Counted from the stretch's first letter, positions 45,675 through 57,741 are shown. The stretch is DNA of 64,000 nucleotides from Reticulitermes speratus (GCA_021186555.1 JAJKFL010000013.1:17291243-17355242), one strand, 5' to 3'. Made by a program: numbers and translations. The notes: generated by a model not told the origin, from the letters alone.

Positions 45675-47080
45675 CGAATCGTCTTTGAAAGACATTCAAA
45701 CCCTCGGTTCTTACCCCAAATAAAACATGTCTTAATAATATTGGCCTGTTAATGTTTAGGAAAACAGTCTCCGTTTAGTCTGAGAACCAAACTGTGTGTT
45801 TGACTTGGACGATGTGCGGTGTAATGAAGTACGTGGTGTGGTGGTGGTGGCACGTACAGTTGCTTTGAGGTTTAAACTCCACTGTTAAATTAGCCTTTCA
45901 TACTTCGTGTCGAACGTCTACAAGGATACGTGTTTCTATATCCGTCAAGAAAACATAACAAATGCAACATACCTGAACGAGATAAAACATTCCGTGCACG
46001 AAACAAAATCGCATCACCTTTCGCGTTGGTCGTTCTGCGTTTTGCTCTCAGTCAGCTTCATGGTAACACCTTCAGACTTTTTAGAGTTCATTTTGCCAAT
46101 GTATTGCCACGGTAACTCAGATTGTTCTGAACGCATATGTGCTGCTGTACCTTTGCGTTCACGGAGCGTGTGCCTAGTTATTTGATCGGCACATACATTT
46201 GAAACTGTAATCCTTGCTGAATTCTCACCCCCATCTTGCGTCCAAATAAACAAAGTGCGCTTTACCTCTATTGCCATGCATGTTCGCCGTTCATTTCAGT
46301 ATAATTCCGATTATGCTGAGGGTATTAAATGCCAGCTGTTCACGTTGGAGGCCAGGGTTCTTATCCCAGGGGAAGTCATGTGGGGTTTATGGTTGATAAA
46401 GTGTCACTTGGACAGGATTTAGCTAAGTACTAATGACAGGTGTTTTGTATTTTATGCATAATATGAGGGTGTTGGCTGTGTGTGCGTGTATGTATTGACA
46501 GGTTCAGAGATGTGGCAACAGCGTAGCTAATTTGCAAAGTGAAATGAACAAGGCGGGCCTCCAACACTAGTTAGCCGGTTCGTCGTGTGTTTGTACGGTG
46601 TTCCGTGGTAACGTAATGGCAGCTTGCTTCAGACGAACCGATCTTTGTTTTGGTGATATCCGTATGAGGAAATGTGACGTGGAAGTCGAATAATTTTTGT
46701 TGCGAAGCGTTTGGTTTCGAAACGTCGCTGTAGATATTCAAAATAAAGTTATTTGGGAAAAATGATGCATTTTTTTTATCTTGCTGCTTAGTCGGCATGA
46801 GCTGGGTCGTGATGTTCAGTCCATCAAGCATGCGTCTATATTCTTTTTGTTCCTGCTTCAGTAATTTTGTTAGGGGTGTTGGTAAAGTTGGGTGGTCTTG
46901 GTTTGTTAGGTTTGTGGTTTTGATGACGTTTACCTGCAATTTAATTTTATGTGGATTTACGCAAAGAAACATTTAAAGGCATAAGCCATCGATACATGGT
47001 TTTCTGTGTTTCAGTCCTTGCTGAACGCATTTGACATCTACCACGTCAGTGGTCTCATTGAGATTACAGTCTTCTGGTAT
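45675..47080. other. Intron DNA, nothing recognised
   Basis: No exon or element is seen. A 133-codon minus-strand frame at 46571-46972 has no motif. Confidence 0.35.
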
Positions 47081-47231
47081 GTGACACCGTGTGGTTTGGC
47101 ACATGGGTACCAACATTTCGGAGGAAGCTGCTTCCTTCATATTAAGGGCAGAAGAAGTGTCTAACCTGAAGACGGAGGCAGCAGGTATCCCCGAAACGTT
47201 CGTACCTATGTACCAAACAACACGGCGTTAC
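47081..47231. mobile_element. Palindromic repeat family E, best copy
   Basis: GTGACACCGTGTGGTTTGGC ... CCAACATTTCGG (47081-47121) is inverted at 47191-47231 (CCGAAACGTTCGTACCTATG ... CAACACGGCGTTAC); about 35 of 41 bases match. The spacer has GCTGCTTCCTTCATATTAAG and CTGAAGACGGAGGCAGCAGG. Its plan (inverted ends, no coding capacity, about 150 bp) suits a miniature inverted-repeat element, but no target duplication is clear. Sequences like it often appear in automated annotation as false proteins. Confidence 0.75.
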
Positions 47232-47553
47232 AAACGAGAAGACCGTAATCTTAATGCTTATCACTGGAAAATCTCAAATCTAATCGGTAGGAGCATAGTC
47301 TGGTTGTTAGCCTACTTCCCTTTCTACGAAGGAAAGAAGTAGGCTTCTGAGATCGCCATAGTATCTGTATGTGTTTTTGTATTTATGTGTCCGCCTGTCC
47401 CACAGTTAAACTTCCGAACAAGTTGACGGATTTATACAAGCTTGGTCTGTACATTATGTAAATAGGAGAGCACATGCACACCGTCCTTTATAATTTACTG
47501 CAGTCGGGAATAATAGCGTGGCAGACGCACGACACTGCCCGCTCTTGCTTTTA

Positions 47554-47727
47554 AAGGTAAAGGTAAAGGTAAAGTTCACCTTACAACAGGCCTTGAAGGC
47601 CCAGAGGGGGAGTAGGGGCATAGTTCTTCTCTTTCCTTAACTTCGGCCCTAGATGGGGGTGGGTGGTCAACGCTACGCCCCGGCCGCTTTACCCCCGGGA
47701 AAGAGACCCCGTACCCATTTTACAGGA
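47554..47727 (-). mobile_element. SINE family A copy 6, truncated, perfect target duplication
   Basis: A perfect 15-bp duplication CCGCTCTTGCTTTTA (47539-47553 and 47728-47742) flanks it. It opens on the plus strand with four AAAGGT units, the family's tail, then GTTCACCTTACAACAGGCC, GGGGGAGTAGGGGCATAGTT, CGCCCCGGCCGCTTTACCCC and CCGTACCCATTTTACAGGA, where it is cut. The 5' truncation and the duplication are the signature of LINE-type reverse transcription; it is among the youngest insertions here. Confidence 0.93.
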
Positions 47728-47742
47728 CCGCTCTTGCTTTTA

Positions 47743-48178
47743 GGTGCTGTAATGATGGATGGAAATAGAGGGTGGGGTGGGGGATGTGAGGGGAAATTCT
47801 TGGCTGATTGTAATGACAAGATGTGAGTCGTGAGTAAATTTTCATTAGCTCCACTGTTTGATGACGGTTAGTATGAACGGTTGGAGCCAGGAATATGATA
47901 TTTGATAAGGAGATTATAAACAGAGATATTATATACGAAATCTTGTAAGTCCGCACTTGCAAGTATGCGATGATGCGAATGTCTGAAGTTCCAAGTTATG
48001 TATGTGATGTATAAAGAACCCATACGCACGAATTCTTCACAAAATTTGAATACCCGCAACTATAATAATGCCACTGGATATGGTATAAACAGGAAGCATG
48101 CATTGAGTTACACATCCTCACCCTTTAAATCGTCGAATCTAGCCAGTTTTACCGGAGTTTGCAGGTTACGTACAGACA
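47743..48178. other. Intron DNA, nothing recognised
   Basis: Unique-looking sequence without exon or repeat. Confidence 0.35.
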
Positions 48179-48186
48179 TTCCATAG

Positions 48187-48448
48187 CAGCTTTTCTTAAC
48201 CATTTTGAGCCGCGACCCACATCAAGTCAATGGCTTTGTCTCGCCACCCAGGGAGTCAGAAATAAAGATAGGTGTAAAATGAAAAACATGAACTGGTGTA
48301 ATGGATGTGACAGTTTAGTGATTTAATGAAATGAAGCTAAACATGTGTGTTGTATTATCGTCTTGCATGTTATTGTGTCGTGACCCACTCAGAATAGTTT
48401 TGCGACCTACCTAAATTTGGGTCGCGACCCATAGGTTGAGAAACGCTG
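48187..48448. mobile_element. hAT non-autonomous element (TCAACC-GGGTCGCGACCC type)
   Basis: The left end is CAGCTTTTCTTAACCATTTT followed by GAGCCGCGACCC; the right end, reversed, is CAGCGTTTCTCAACCTATGG followed by GTCGCGACCC. This is the very widespread hAT terminal sequence. Flanks TTCCATAG (48179-48186) and TTCTAGAG (48449-48456) agree at 6 of 8. At 262 bp it has no transposase. Confidence 0.85.
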
Positions 48449-48456
48449 TTCTAGAG

Positions 48457-49917
48457 GTTGCTGGAAGCACTGGGTTCGGGGAGCATTTATTTGTAACTCA
48501 GGTTGTACTGTTGGTGGCGGTAATTTACCGTAGACAGTAGCCTACTGTTCATCAGAATTGCAAGTTGCTGCGATTTCCTACGATCCGAGTATTTAAATAC
48601 TTGAATTTATGGATTTTCTGCAGTTTCATATAGTTAGTTGGTTGTACCAGCGACACAGTTCGTATGTTGGAACTCCCGGTGTCACGGAAGGGCAGAGTCA
48701 TTACAGTCATTGTTCCATTATTTACAGCAGCATTGCCGTCGTCTGCCCTTCTCTGGTGAGTGATGGTAGTTGCAGCTAAAAGTCGCCATTTTCAGCTACC
48801 AGCTGTTAAGCGTCTCTCTTGTCATTGTTACCAGATGCACGCCACGAGGCTTAGGTGGAGGAGAGAAACGATTATCAGCCTTCTGGCTTTGCCATTTGAA
48901 TTCAAATTGCGTCTGAACAATGAGTAACCCGACTGATGTGAATGGAAACATCCCGTGCAAATGGACTTCGCTGTATTCATAAGCGATTTTGTATGCCTTT
49001 CCATTTGAAACTAGAGATACCAAATATGGCTATTATCATCTTAGAGAAAAGGCTGACTGCCTGTATTGTTGCAAATTCTATAAATAAATATCGACAAGGG
49101 AAAATGGACAGATGAACGGGGAAAGCGCATCTGTATCCTTTACGATACGGTTGGCCAATCAGTGTCCACGATTTTAATCCATAAACGATGACGTATAATA
49201 GAACGGCGTGCTACTTTCTGTTACGTCGGAGACAATAAGTCGTAGCGCAGTGTTGTGGTTACCGGTACCTACTTTTTATGTTACCTTGAAAAACTGGTTG
49301 AACCGGATTGGTTTGCATATGCAGCGATTTGTGCTCCTATGTATGCAGTTCCATTAATGGTTTTTGCAATAGACCTCAAGTGCGTTGTGTTCTTCGTCTC
49401 TCCTGGTTTCGTGGAAACCCAATTTTGTTTTGAAGCGTCAACGTTTAAAAGCCCAGACTATTGAAACCGGTACTTTGACCTTCGTTGGGTGGTACTTCTA
49501 GGGGGTTTGAGGTATATGAAGTGATACTAATTACGTATTTAAAGGTGCCATTTGAATTGATGTGGTGTTGACTGACTGAAGATGATTGTGAATTGGGAAG
49601 GCCATGTATCAAATTGTCCTGAAATTCGTCTAAGCGAAGGCTTGGAGCTAGTGGTGCTGGCACTCGGGTTTCGGAGAACCGGTGCGAGTGTGGTGAGCTG
49701 AAAAATCTGTCTTGTGGCAGACATCAAAAGAGAATCGTCTGAGATGTCGGCAGGTACGCTGATGATGTAATTCGTTATAATTTTACCAACCATCCGTCGT
49801 CTTCTGTGTCAACCAAATCGTCAGATCTCTTGACCGTCATATCCGGAGAATCTGTTACCAGAATTTTCGGCGACAGTCTTTATATATGAGACTTGAGGTT
49901 CTCACGACGGAAGGATT
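48457..49917. other. Intron DNA, nothing recognised
   Basis: No exon or repeat family is seen. Confidence 0.35.
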
Positions 49918-50000
49918 AATGTCATCTGCACTGAACATGGAGGCGGCAGTTTATTCCGAAACCTTGCCGCCAGATGCGTGACGCCACATCTCAGAGCGCT
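49918..50000 (-). mobile_element. Palindromic repeat family E, half copy
   Basis: The reverse complement has GATGTGGCGTCACGCATCTG, AAGGTTTCGGAATAAACTGC and CGCCTCCATGTTCAGTG, in the order of the left half of other E copies. The other arm is not recognisable. Confidence 0.5.
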
Positions 50001-50423
50001 GTATTCTTCGCCATCTTTGAAACATGTTTGCACTGTAAGAGGTGCAGTAAAACTGCCGAAATCGGAAACGGTCTGAGATTTTCTGTAGCCTGTTAACGGG
50101 AAGATACATTAGTGATACAGTGTGAGATACCTCACGCTGGAAAGGAAAGAGAAATTAAAAGCATGAAACGGAAACATCGCTGTACCTCCAAGAGTTTGCC
50201 GACAAACTGAAACTTAACTGTAGTTTTGCATTGTAATTCCTAATTTAGATACGCGGGGCATGTAGAACTGCATGAGAGCGTTGAGAAATTCGTACAAAGT
50301 GCTGGTCGGAGTACCTGAAGGGAAGAACCGCTTGGGAGGCTCACCCTTTTGAATATTTAAACAATCTTTCATCCGTACTAATGGCGTTCCCATTTCACAG
50401 AAACATATTGCCTCTCCTTTACA

Positions 50424-50651
50424 AAGGTAAAAGTAAGATTATCTCTCTCAACGCCATGGAGGCGTATAGGGGGAGTAGAGGTGTAGCTCCCTTCCTTCAA
50501 CTTCACGCCCCGGTCTCTTTAACTCCGGGAAGGAACCCCGGTACCCATTGAATAGGAGGCTGGGTGGGCCCTAGAGCCTGTATGGACGTTTTGCTGAAGA
50601 GAATTCGAACCCATAGCGTAGTCGCTATACCGACTACGCTCTGCCGGCGCC
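50424..50651 (-). mobile_element. SINE family A copy 7
   Basis: On the plus strand: AAAGGTAAAAGTAAGATTAT tail, GGGAGTAGAGGTGTAGCTCC, TTCACGCCCCGGTCTCTTTA, AACCCCGGTACCCATTGAAT, AGGAGGCTGGGTGGGCCCTA, then the head GAATTCGAACCCATAGCG and GTCGCTATACCGACTACGCT. The A-box region keeps the D-arm-like AGCGTAGTCG/CGACTACGCT inverted repeat. The target duplication is unclear. Confidence 0.88.
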
Positions 50652-50935
50652 CGTCTCCTTAAGAGACGAATCCTTTAATGCTGTTTTTAGGGAAATAATC
50701 GCTATCTGAATGTAGAGTTTACTGGCGGGCTCTTTCTGATCACGCCAGTGGACTTGGGGTCACGTAAAAGGCGAGTCTTGCTGGAGTAGCCGAGTCTCCC
50801 AATTGCTTCTTTAGCTTACATGCACTTAACACTCTAGGCATGGTTTTCTTCGGAGAAACTAAACGGATCAGATTGAACCTTGCCCATGATCTGTGCTTGA
50901 TTTTAAACAGGTAACAGTCTGGGTTATTTGTACAT

Positions 50936-51122
50936 TGTGGTCGTTGCATGGCTCGGGCTGTTCGTCGCGCTGCCTCTCACTGCGGAGGCCCTGTTTCGAT
51001 CCCCGGCAAATTGGTACTGGGACACGCTTTTGTACGAGTACCTGTGGTTTTCCTCTGCCACTGTCATTCCACGCTAATGCTTCATTTATCAACCATCAGT
51101 TGATACCGTCGTTAAATCAATG
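50936..51122 (+). mobile_element. SINE D copy 1, with C-like body
   Basis: The head CGTTGCATGGCTCGGGCTG has B box CTGTTTCGATCCCCGG. The middle (GTACTGGGACACGCTTTTGT, GAGTACCTGTGGTTTTCCTC, GTCATTCCACGCTAATGCTT) parallels family C. The 3' end CAGTTGATACCGTCGTTAAA matches the ends of the elements at 60470 and 62893. It therefore joins a C-like body to a D tail. Confidence 0.75.
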
Positions 51123-51801
51123 ACCTTTCTTTCTGTCGAGTGTGCATTGTGTGTGATGAAGTTCTGTTTCGTTCTCCACAGTCCTAGCAACGAAATCCAA
51201 ACGTCATGTGCTAAAGTTGAATTCGGAAGTGAAACTGATAGAAGCGAATGAAAGGCAGAAGTGAAGGAGTAAAAAGTTGTGTCGAGATACTTATGTTTAC
51301 CAAACGTTAGACCCTGCAGAGGAATTTGGATATAAAATATTAGGGGCTGTGTGAACGGTTCCGTGAAAGGAAATTTGAAGACAAGTGGAAACGAGGACGG
51401 TAGTGGAATTATGTGAGAGAGGTCAAGGAGGATTCCAGTTTCCGGAACGACAAGAAAATACGTGACGCAGTGTTGCGTACAAGTGACTTTAAAGCGTTGT
51501 TTTTTTTAAAAAAAAAGCAGACACTGCACTGCCCCTCCGTGTTTAAAGGGGAAGAATGTGCGGCTGTAAAATAAAAGCGAAAAATAAATATGTAAAACAA
51601 ATGATTCCCATCAGAAGTATTTTTTATTAATTTCATACATATTTATGTGAAATAGTGTGGACTAGTGAATAATAGTATGGTGTTGTGCGGTGCAGTCGTC
51701 ATGTGATCCGCAAGCCTTTATTACGGGTTAGCGATGTAGTTATAATTCAGTTATTTGTAGAATTGTAACATGATAAATTTACTTTGTTACTCGATATGCT
51801 C

Positions 51802-51852
<51 letters not shown>

Positions 51853-52109
51853 CTCCATGAAGCATGGTCTCTCTTTAGAAGGTAGTTGTTCAGCTAGCAC
51901 AGAATTTTCCCGCGTTTTTTGGAACGTGAAGGTACATTACCGTGTTTTCAGTAGCTTACTGCTGTCTCTGTTCTGAGCCACATGCATCCGATCCACATCC
52001 TAATCATATTTCCATTCTATTTTAAGATGTGATTCGGATTATAATACGAATTAATCTACGCTATGCTTTTCGCAAGTGGTTCCTTTCCGTCGGATTTTCT
52101 TACCAAAAC
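51123..52109. other. Intron DNA with TA microsatellite
   Basis: A TA dinucleotide tract lies at 51806-51852. No exon or repeat family is recognised. Confidence 0.5.
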
Positions 52110-52215
52110 TGCGGTACAAGCCGGAAGGTCGCGGGTTCTATTACCGATGGTGAGCTTGAATGTTTCATTCGTTCCAACCGCGCTATGGCCCTGGTGTCGA
52201 CTCAGCCCCTACACC
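52110..52215 (+). mobile_element. SINE family F copy 2, partial
   Basis: GGTACAAGCCGGAAGGTCGC with B box GGGTTCTATTACCGATGGTG, then CGCTATGGCCCTGGTGTCGA and CTCAGCCCCTACACC, matches 8365-8475. The 3' part is lost. Confidence 0.7.
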
Positions 52216-52724
52216 TTACGCGGCCTTTGTTCAGTTGCCACCGAATTTCATGTCACTTTATAGTAACGTACCAAGATTATTTGTGTGGGTAGGTAGATGT
52301 ATCTGCAAGCTGTACGTCTTTTTTATGTGTTTGTTTTGTGATCAATGGAAGAACGGTCCAAATGTGGAAGACGTCTGCTTTGTGGGACTGATTGGTGTCG
52401 GACAAAATGAAAACGGTTTCATTGACGTGATAAACGGATTTTAAAGTCTAACATAAATCACAGAAGGGCAGGAAAAGACGGACGGGATAAAATCTGTTCC
52501 AGTTTTGAAATGAATTATGCATTAACACGGTATGTGAACTGTGAACTTCATAGGAATGAGACGTCTGTGCTTCTCTGTTCGTTCGACCGTTCCTGGTAAA
52601 CAAAGCACAACGAGCAAAACATTTGTTTTAAAAGGGATATGATTTATTCCTGTTATGAATGTGTATGGTTTAAATATTCGCTGTTTATTTATTGCACATA
52701 CAAACCACGGCGTCAGATACGAGG

Positions 52725-52870
52725 CGAGATTTTTAGGGTGGCAACTGTGAAGATTGCTGTCTTGTGCGATGTGACGCCGTGTCATCTGGTAGACGCGTAC
52801 CGACGGTGCAGTTTGGAAGTACTTGTCTACCATACTCGACACCGTGACATCCCAGAAGACAGAAGTATTC
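52725..52870 (+). mobile_element. Palindromic repeat family E copy
   Basis: GATGTGACGCCGTGTCATCT and GGTAGACGCGTACC lead the left arm; the right arm is GTCTACCATACTCGACACCG plus TGACATCCCAGAAGAC. One strand gives the spurious peptide DVTPCHLVDAY. It directly precedes an M1 insertion at 52890. Confidence 0.7.
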
Positions 52871-52889
52871 AAGTAGTTATGCACATATG

Positions 52890-53055
52890 CAGGGGTGCAC
52901 AGATTTTCCAAAAAATCTTGGAGACACCTCAAAATTCGAGACTCCGGCAGAGTGACATGAAGGAAGTTCCATACTAAGGACCCACAAGTATTAGGTGCCA
53001 TCATACAAAATTTAGTCGCCATGGTGACCTGGCACCCGGGATTTGTGCACCCCTG
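52890..53055 (-). mobile_element. M1 hAT-like miniature element
   Basis: It runs from CAGGGGTGCACAGATTTTCC to GGGATTTGTGCACCCCTG, with near-perfect inverted ends. Flanks CACATATG (52882-52889) and CATATATG (53056-53063) agree at 7 of 8. Internal GTGACATGAAGGAAGTTCCA, ATTAGGTGCCATCATACAAA and GGTGACCTGGCACCC match the family. A 178-codon minus-strand frame crosses this copy and the adjacent E copy; it is chance. Confidence 0.92.
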
Positions 53056-53063
53056 CATATATG

Positions 53064-53821
53064 TCTGTCACATCGAAAAAGTTCCAAATTGGAGTTGTAG
53101 ATGTTACTGAGATATATATTTATGGCATGCACCGGTGTGCTCCCCACCTCTCTCCCATCGTCTTGGAAAGTTGATGAAATACGGCTTTAGCCCTTGTAAA
53201 GTAGGACACGAACTGGATAAAAATTAAGCTGCGTTGAGAACCCCGTAGTACTAAATTTAATGAAAATCTTTCCTAGTCCTGGAGATAAGGAAGGATCGGA
53301 CAGGACTGTGCCGTTCGTTTTATGCACTTCGTAAAAAAGAACACAGAAACTGCTTCAGTGAACCACTTTGTCGCTAGGATACCAGGGGCCCCGCCCTGGC
53401 CTTGCCGGTCCGACCCAGCATAGCAGTATGGATCTCTGTCCCTCTAGACCAGAAGAATCTGGACCCAATTTTTACCTGAACTGGAGCGATGGGTTCTTTA
53501 GGTATGCTAAGGGTTACACACAATACCTGTTGTACAACATAGCAGGGCTGCCAACGTACTCAGAGGCGTGGTAAATACGCCATTGAAATATTTTAATAGG
53601 TAGCATGACAGTAACTACGTCGGAGGTCGGTTCTGACGTTACTTCTGGATGCACATAATTTGAAATAGCGCTTGCACTTCTTCACAGACGAATTTATGCT
53701 GTTGCTTAAACTAAGCGTGAATAAATAAGTACTCCTCCTTCGTTGCTCTCTTCCTGCCTCTTTCGAAGATTTGCGGTTAAAGCATGGTCGTCAGTTAACC
53801 AAGATAAAGTTGGGTGGCTGA
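53064..53821. other. Intron DNA, nothing recognised
   Basis: No exon or repeat family is seen. Confidence 0.35.
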
Positions 53822-53832
53822 AAGTGATGTAC

Positions 53833-54126
53833 TTTTTTTTTTGTGGTGAAGGGCCCCGCAGCAGATGCTACGGACGCACCGCAGCCTGAAGGCTTATTTT
53901 GCAACCCTGTGATGAAGATGAAGAGAAAGATGATTAGTTTTTTTATTTTTCCAAGTAATGGAGCACCGGTGGAATGAAATTGACAGGGGAAAACGGAAGT
54001 ACTCGGGGAAAAACCTGTCCCAGTGCCACTTTGTCCACCACAAATCCCACATGGACTGACCCGACATCGAACCCGGTCCTCAGCGGTCAGAGGCCGGCGA
54101 CTAACCGCCTGAGCCACGGCTCGGCC
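53833..54126 (-). mobile_element. SINE family C copy 2
   Basis: The perfect 11-bp duplication AAGTGATGTAC (53822-53832 and 54127-54137) flanks it. On the plus strand it opens with a T run, GGTGAAGGGCCCCGCAGCAG, then GGAGCACCGGTGGAATGAAA, GAAGTACTCGGGGAAAAACC, CCACAAATCCCACATGGACT and the head CATCGAACCCGGTCC ... AACCGCCTGAGCCACGG. It matches 13523-13803 over its length. Confidence 0.92.
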
Positions 54127-54137
54127 AAGTGATGTAC

Positions 54138-57100
54138 GTTTCTGTTGTTATAATAAAATTTGGGTTGTGTGGCATGACAACAAGCAACATTTTTGCTGCC
54201 ATTCGTGGCGCAGGGCACACGCTGGAAAACGATTGTCGTATACTTTATTTGTATTCATTTCCGTTGTCATGATGCGTGAAAATACTTGATTTTTTTTGTG
54301 TCTGGCAGACCCGCCATGATATTCCGACGAGTGCTTCGTGGTTTACCTAACCAAGGGAAAAATGAAGTGTTAATTTACGAAGTGACTGTTGGGAAAACAC
54401 AGGTAGCATTATCTTATTGTCTGAAGTATAGTTTAGTACTTCTTGAAGTAAATCGGAGAGTAATTCAAGCGACAGACGTATCATTTAAACATCGATAATT
54501 AATGACATTTAGTTTTAAGATGGTTTGTTTTTACTCCTGGCATAAGGGAAAATAATGGATTAGTAGCAGTGTTTGATACAGCAGGGAATAAATCCGGCTG
54601 AAACGTATAATTTTCAAGTTTCATGATTAATGATGCATTGTAACACAGCGTCTAATTTGTTGGAAGTGTGTTGTACACGACAGTACGGCTGGCAACACTG
54701 GACAGAGACGTGTTCCCTCGTGGAAGTGATGTAGTGGTGGGAGCGGGGAGTGGAGCGGCTGTGTGGATCGATGTTTTGGGTTGTTGCATGATGTGCCCGA
54801 GGACGTAAACTCAAAGGGCGCCCTGTCTCTGTCTCTCTCTCTTCAGGGATTAAAACCGCGGAATAATGTTTTATTTTGGGATCCCCCCCCGGTCGTAGAA
54901 GCAGAAACGAGAAAGTGCAATTTCTCCAAATACGTTACTCCATATACTCCGTGGATTTGACATTTTCATCCCAGGTCAGAGGTCACACGTGATCCGTTAA
55001 ATGTCATACCGTCTTGTGTACAGCCTGCCATTCTTATCAGCTGAGTCGTATCTGTAGCTCGCTAAATCAGTATTCACGCGCAAGGATCGATGGTGCCGAA
55101 GACGATTTCCGGGATATCAGGTGAATGTGCGATTTTGTGGGCCCAGTTAAGGTTTGATGTAAGCACAGTTTGGGGACACTTTAAACCCCAGTGGTTAGTG
55201 TTTGCAGCACCGGGTTTAACACTCAAAAAATCAACATTGTGTTCACGCAGTATACTGATTACAGTAAACAGAATTGGACTGAGAGGTGGTCCTAATGGAA
55301 GCACGTCGTGTTACCTGTGAGGTACGAACTGAATCTTCTTATACACTCATATAGCTCTTTATATGTGAACTAGATTAATTTCAGTCTTCAAAAGCTTCAT
55401 ATATTCTTCGTTTCCTGAATGTGTCATCGCGAATTGCATGATGTAAATGCAGAACTGAGAGAAGTGGGTGCCCGTCAGTCAGTTCACATGTTCTTTCTTC
55501 GCAACTATGGAACAAATATCGATTAAATTGGTGTTTGGGGCTAGAGCAGCAGTTGTCAGTTGAATACAGATTTGATTCAGTTCAGCCCACTGTAACACCT
55601 TTACATGCAGAGCATATTTATCGTTTTATGAAAATGGTTCATCGTTATGTAACATAAAATAGTCTACCTAAAATATTGGAATGAAAACAACTTTAAAAAA
55701 TATTTAAAAAGTGCAGGGAACCGTCATTCCTAGCCACTGTACAGTGACATACGTATCATGACGTGTGTAATAGTGACCATTAGTACACAATTTTAATTAC
55801 ATGTCGCTGTGTAAGCACGACTTAAGGCCTGCTGTTTTACAAGCATGTTTGCTGCGACATAGTTTGAAAACCGCGTAGACTTGCTAACAGGAGATCCTTG
55901 AAGGGGATACTGAAAATTTGTAGTTCTCGCATACGGATAAAACGGAGGTTTCGGAAATTCGACTTCAGTTGAATAGCTCATTGTTTTGCGGTATGCGTCA
56001 CACTTAAGTAACATTTCATAAGAGGTCAGGATTACGGTTGTATGTGTTTTTAGTAGAGGCAGTACGTGTTGTTCGTTAACACAAATACAGGTAATTTCTC
56101 TGTGAGGGGTTGCGTACGTTTAAAGTAACGACCAACATCTTGTTGCGACCTCGTGTGTGAAGCGAATACAGTGGAGTGCAAATTGTATCTGCGGTGTGTG
56201 TTTCCATGTGAGTTTATGCTCTGTCTTTATAGAATTTTAGTGTGTGCATAAAATAGCCGATGCTCCAATTGTTTATGCGTAAGAGTGGGCGGTACCTTAA
56301 GAAGTTGAGAATTAATTTAAGAATAACCACGTAAGTGAAGCCGAAAGCCCCGGATTTAAAATGTGTTATTAACTCGCACAGATGCATAATTCATGGCGAA
56401 CTCTAAGTGAGCGGCACCGCGAAGGGCTGCAGCGCTGTTGCCGTTAACAGCAGCGGTCTGCTCTGACAGCGAATGGTCGTTACCGTGGTGTGACAGTGGA
56501 TGTTTGTGGGGTATGTTGGGTGGTGCGTTACCTTAGGATCAGCAGGTGGTCATGTCCGAAACGACCTCTTAGATTTTTCACATTGTTTCGGACGTGAAAT
56601 TACGTGATAATGTCGTTATAAACTGGTACTGTAATCGTGTATTGGCAGGTAGTTAATTTTGACTGTACATGCCAAATTAATGAAATACCTTCACACATTA
56701 CATGGGTAAGAATGCCTTTGTGAATTTTTCAATAGTGTAATTTTTGGATTGAGATACTCCAAGAGCTGTTATATTTGCGAATTCTGAAGCGAAGTGTGGT
56801 TACAATTTCTCGATATGAAGCCTGGACCAGGTTACTGACTCACAGAATGTAGTCACATCGGGTCATCAGTCCAAGGCCATGCAAGCGTTTATAAAAAGAA
56901 TCGTGTTTTCTTGAAAAAAATGTTTAGACAGCTGCGACATAACCGAAGCGTTAAATTGCGCACAATTGCTAAAATATGTTGTAAAAAAAGAAGTCTGCGG
57001 GTGCGTACATGTATGTCATGACATCTGGTGGGTTGTTACCAAATATTCGGAAGAGCATGCAGCCTACAGACAGCATACAGACTATAAGGCAGAATACCTG

Positions 57101-57222
57101 CACATTGAAAGTGTAAGCCGCAGGTTCGTGTGAAACTACTTTAATTGACAAGATTGTGAAGTCCAGAAGACCGCAGTGTGAGCCTGTACCGCAGTGATAA
57201 CCTCAAATCGCATACATTTTAC
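54138..57222. other. Long intron stretch without recognised elements
   Basis: No SINE, terminal-repeat element or exon is recognised in 3 kb. Nearly complementary short frames at 55074-55320 lie on both strands but carry no motif. Confidence 0.35.
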
Positions 57223-57230
57223 AAGTAGAA

Positions 57231-57394
57231 CAGGGGTGCCCAAATTCCGGGCGCCAGGTCGCCGTAGCGACCAAATTTTGTACGATGCTGCTTAATATTA
57301 GTGGAACCTCGGCATGGAACTTGCTTCGAATTACCGTTCTGGCGTCTAGAATTTTGAGCTGGCTTCTATATTGGTGTACAATTTGTAACTGTTG
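57231..57394 (+). mobile_element. M1 hAT-like miniature element
   Basis: It runs from CAGGGGTGCCCAAATTCCGG to ATTTGTAACTGTTG. GCGCCAGGTCGCCGTAGCGA, CAAATTTTGTACGATG and GCATGGAACTTGCTTCGAAT identify the family. Flanks AAGTAGAA (57223-57230) and AAGTAGAT (57395-57402) agree at 7 of 8. Confidence 0.9.
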
Positions 57395-57587
57395 AAGTAG
57401 ATGTAATACCTTGTGTGAAGCATGGAGGTTTGCGTTGTGAAGATACAGTCTTTGTGAAATGTTGCCATGTTGAAAGTGCTGCCTACATTTTGAGGGCCGA
57501 AAATGAGAGCAGCTTCATCTGTTGCTTTATAAAACCACGATGTAAGTACAGTAACGACTAGCTCAACGTGGTTTTGGTTTGGGTCGT

Positions 57588-57603
57588 GGGGGGGGGGGGG
57601 GGG
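57588..57603. repeat. G16 homopolymer
   Basis: Sixteen consecutive G. Similar long G or C runs occur at 35365, 38524 and 61338. Exact lengths of such runs are uncertain in most assemblies. Confidence 0.9.
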
Positions 57604-57741
57604 TGGATAAATTTGCCGAACGCTGGGAAATTTAAATACACGCAGAAAAACATGGGCGGTTATTGACTGAACCACCGAGGAAGGTAACATCAGCAGCTAC
57701 CCAAGCAATGTGTGAGTGCTTAATGACCAGAAATGTATGTA

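Noticed and set aside
52522..53058. 178-codon minus-strand frame
   Set aside because: It runs across an E copy and an M1 element; both are repeats without coding function, so the frame is a chance product.
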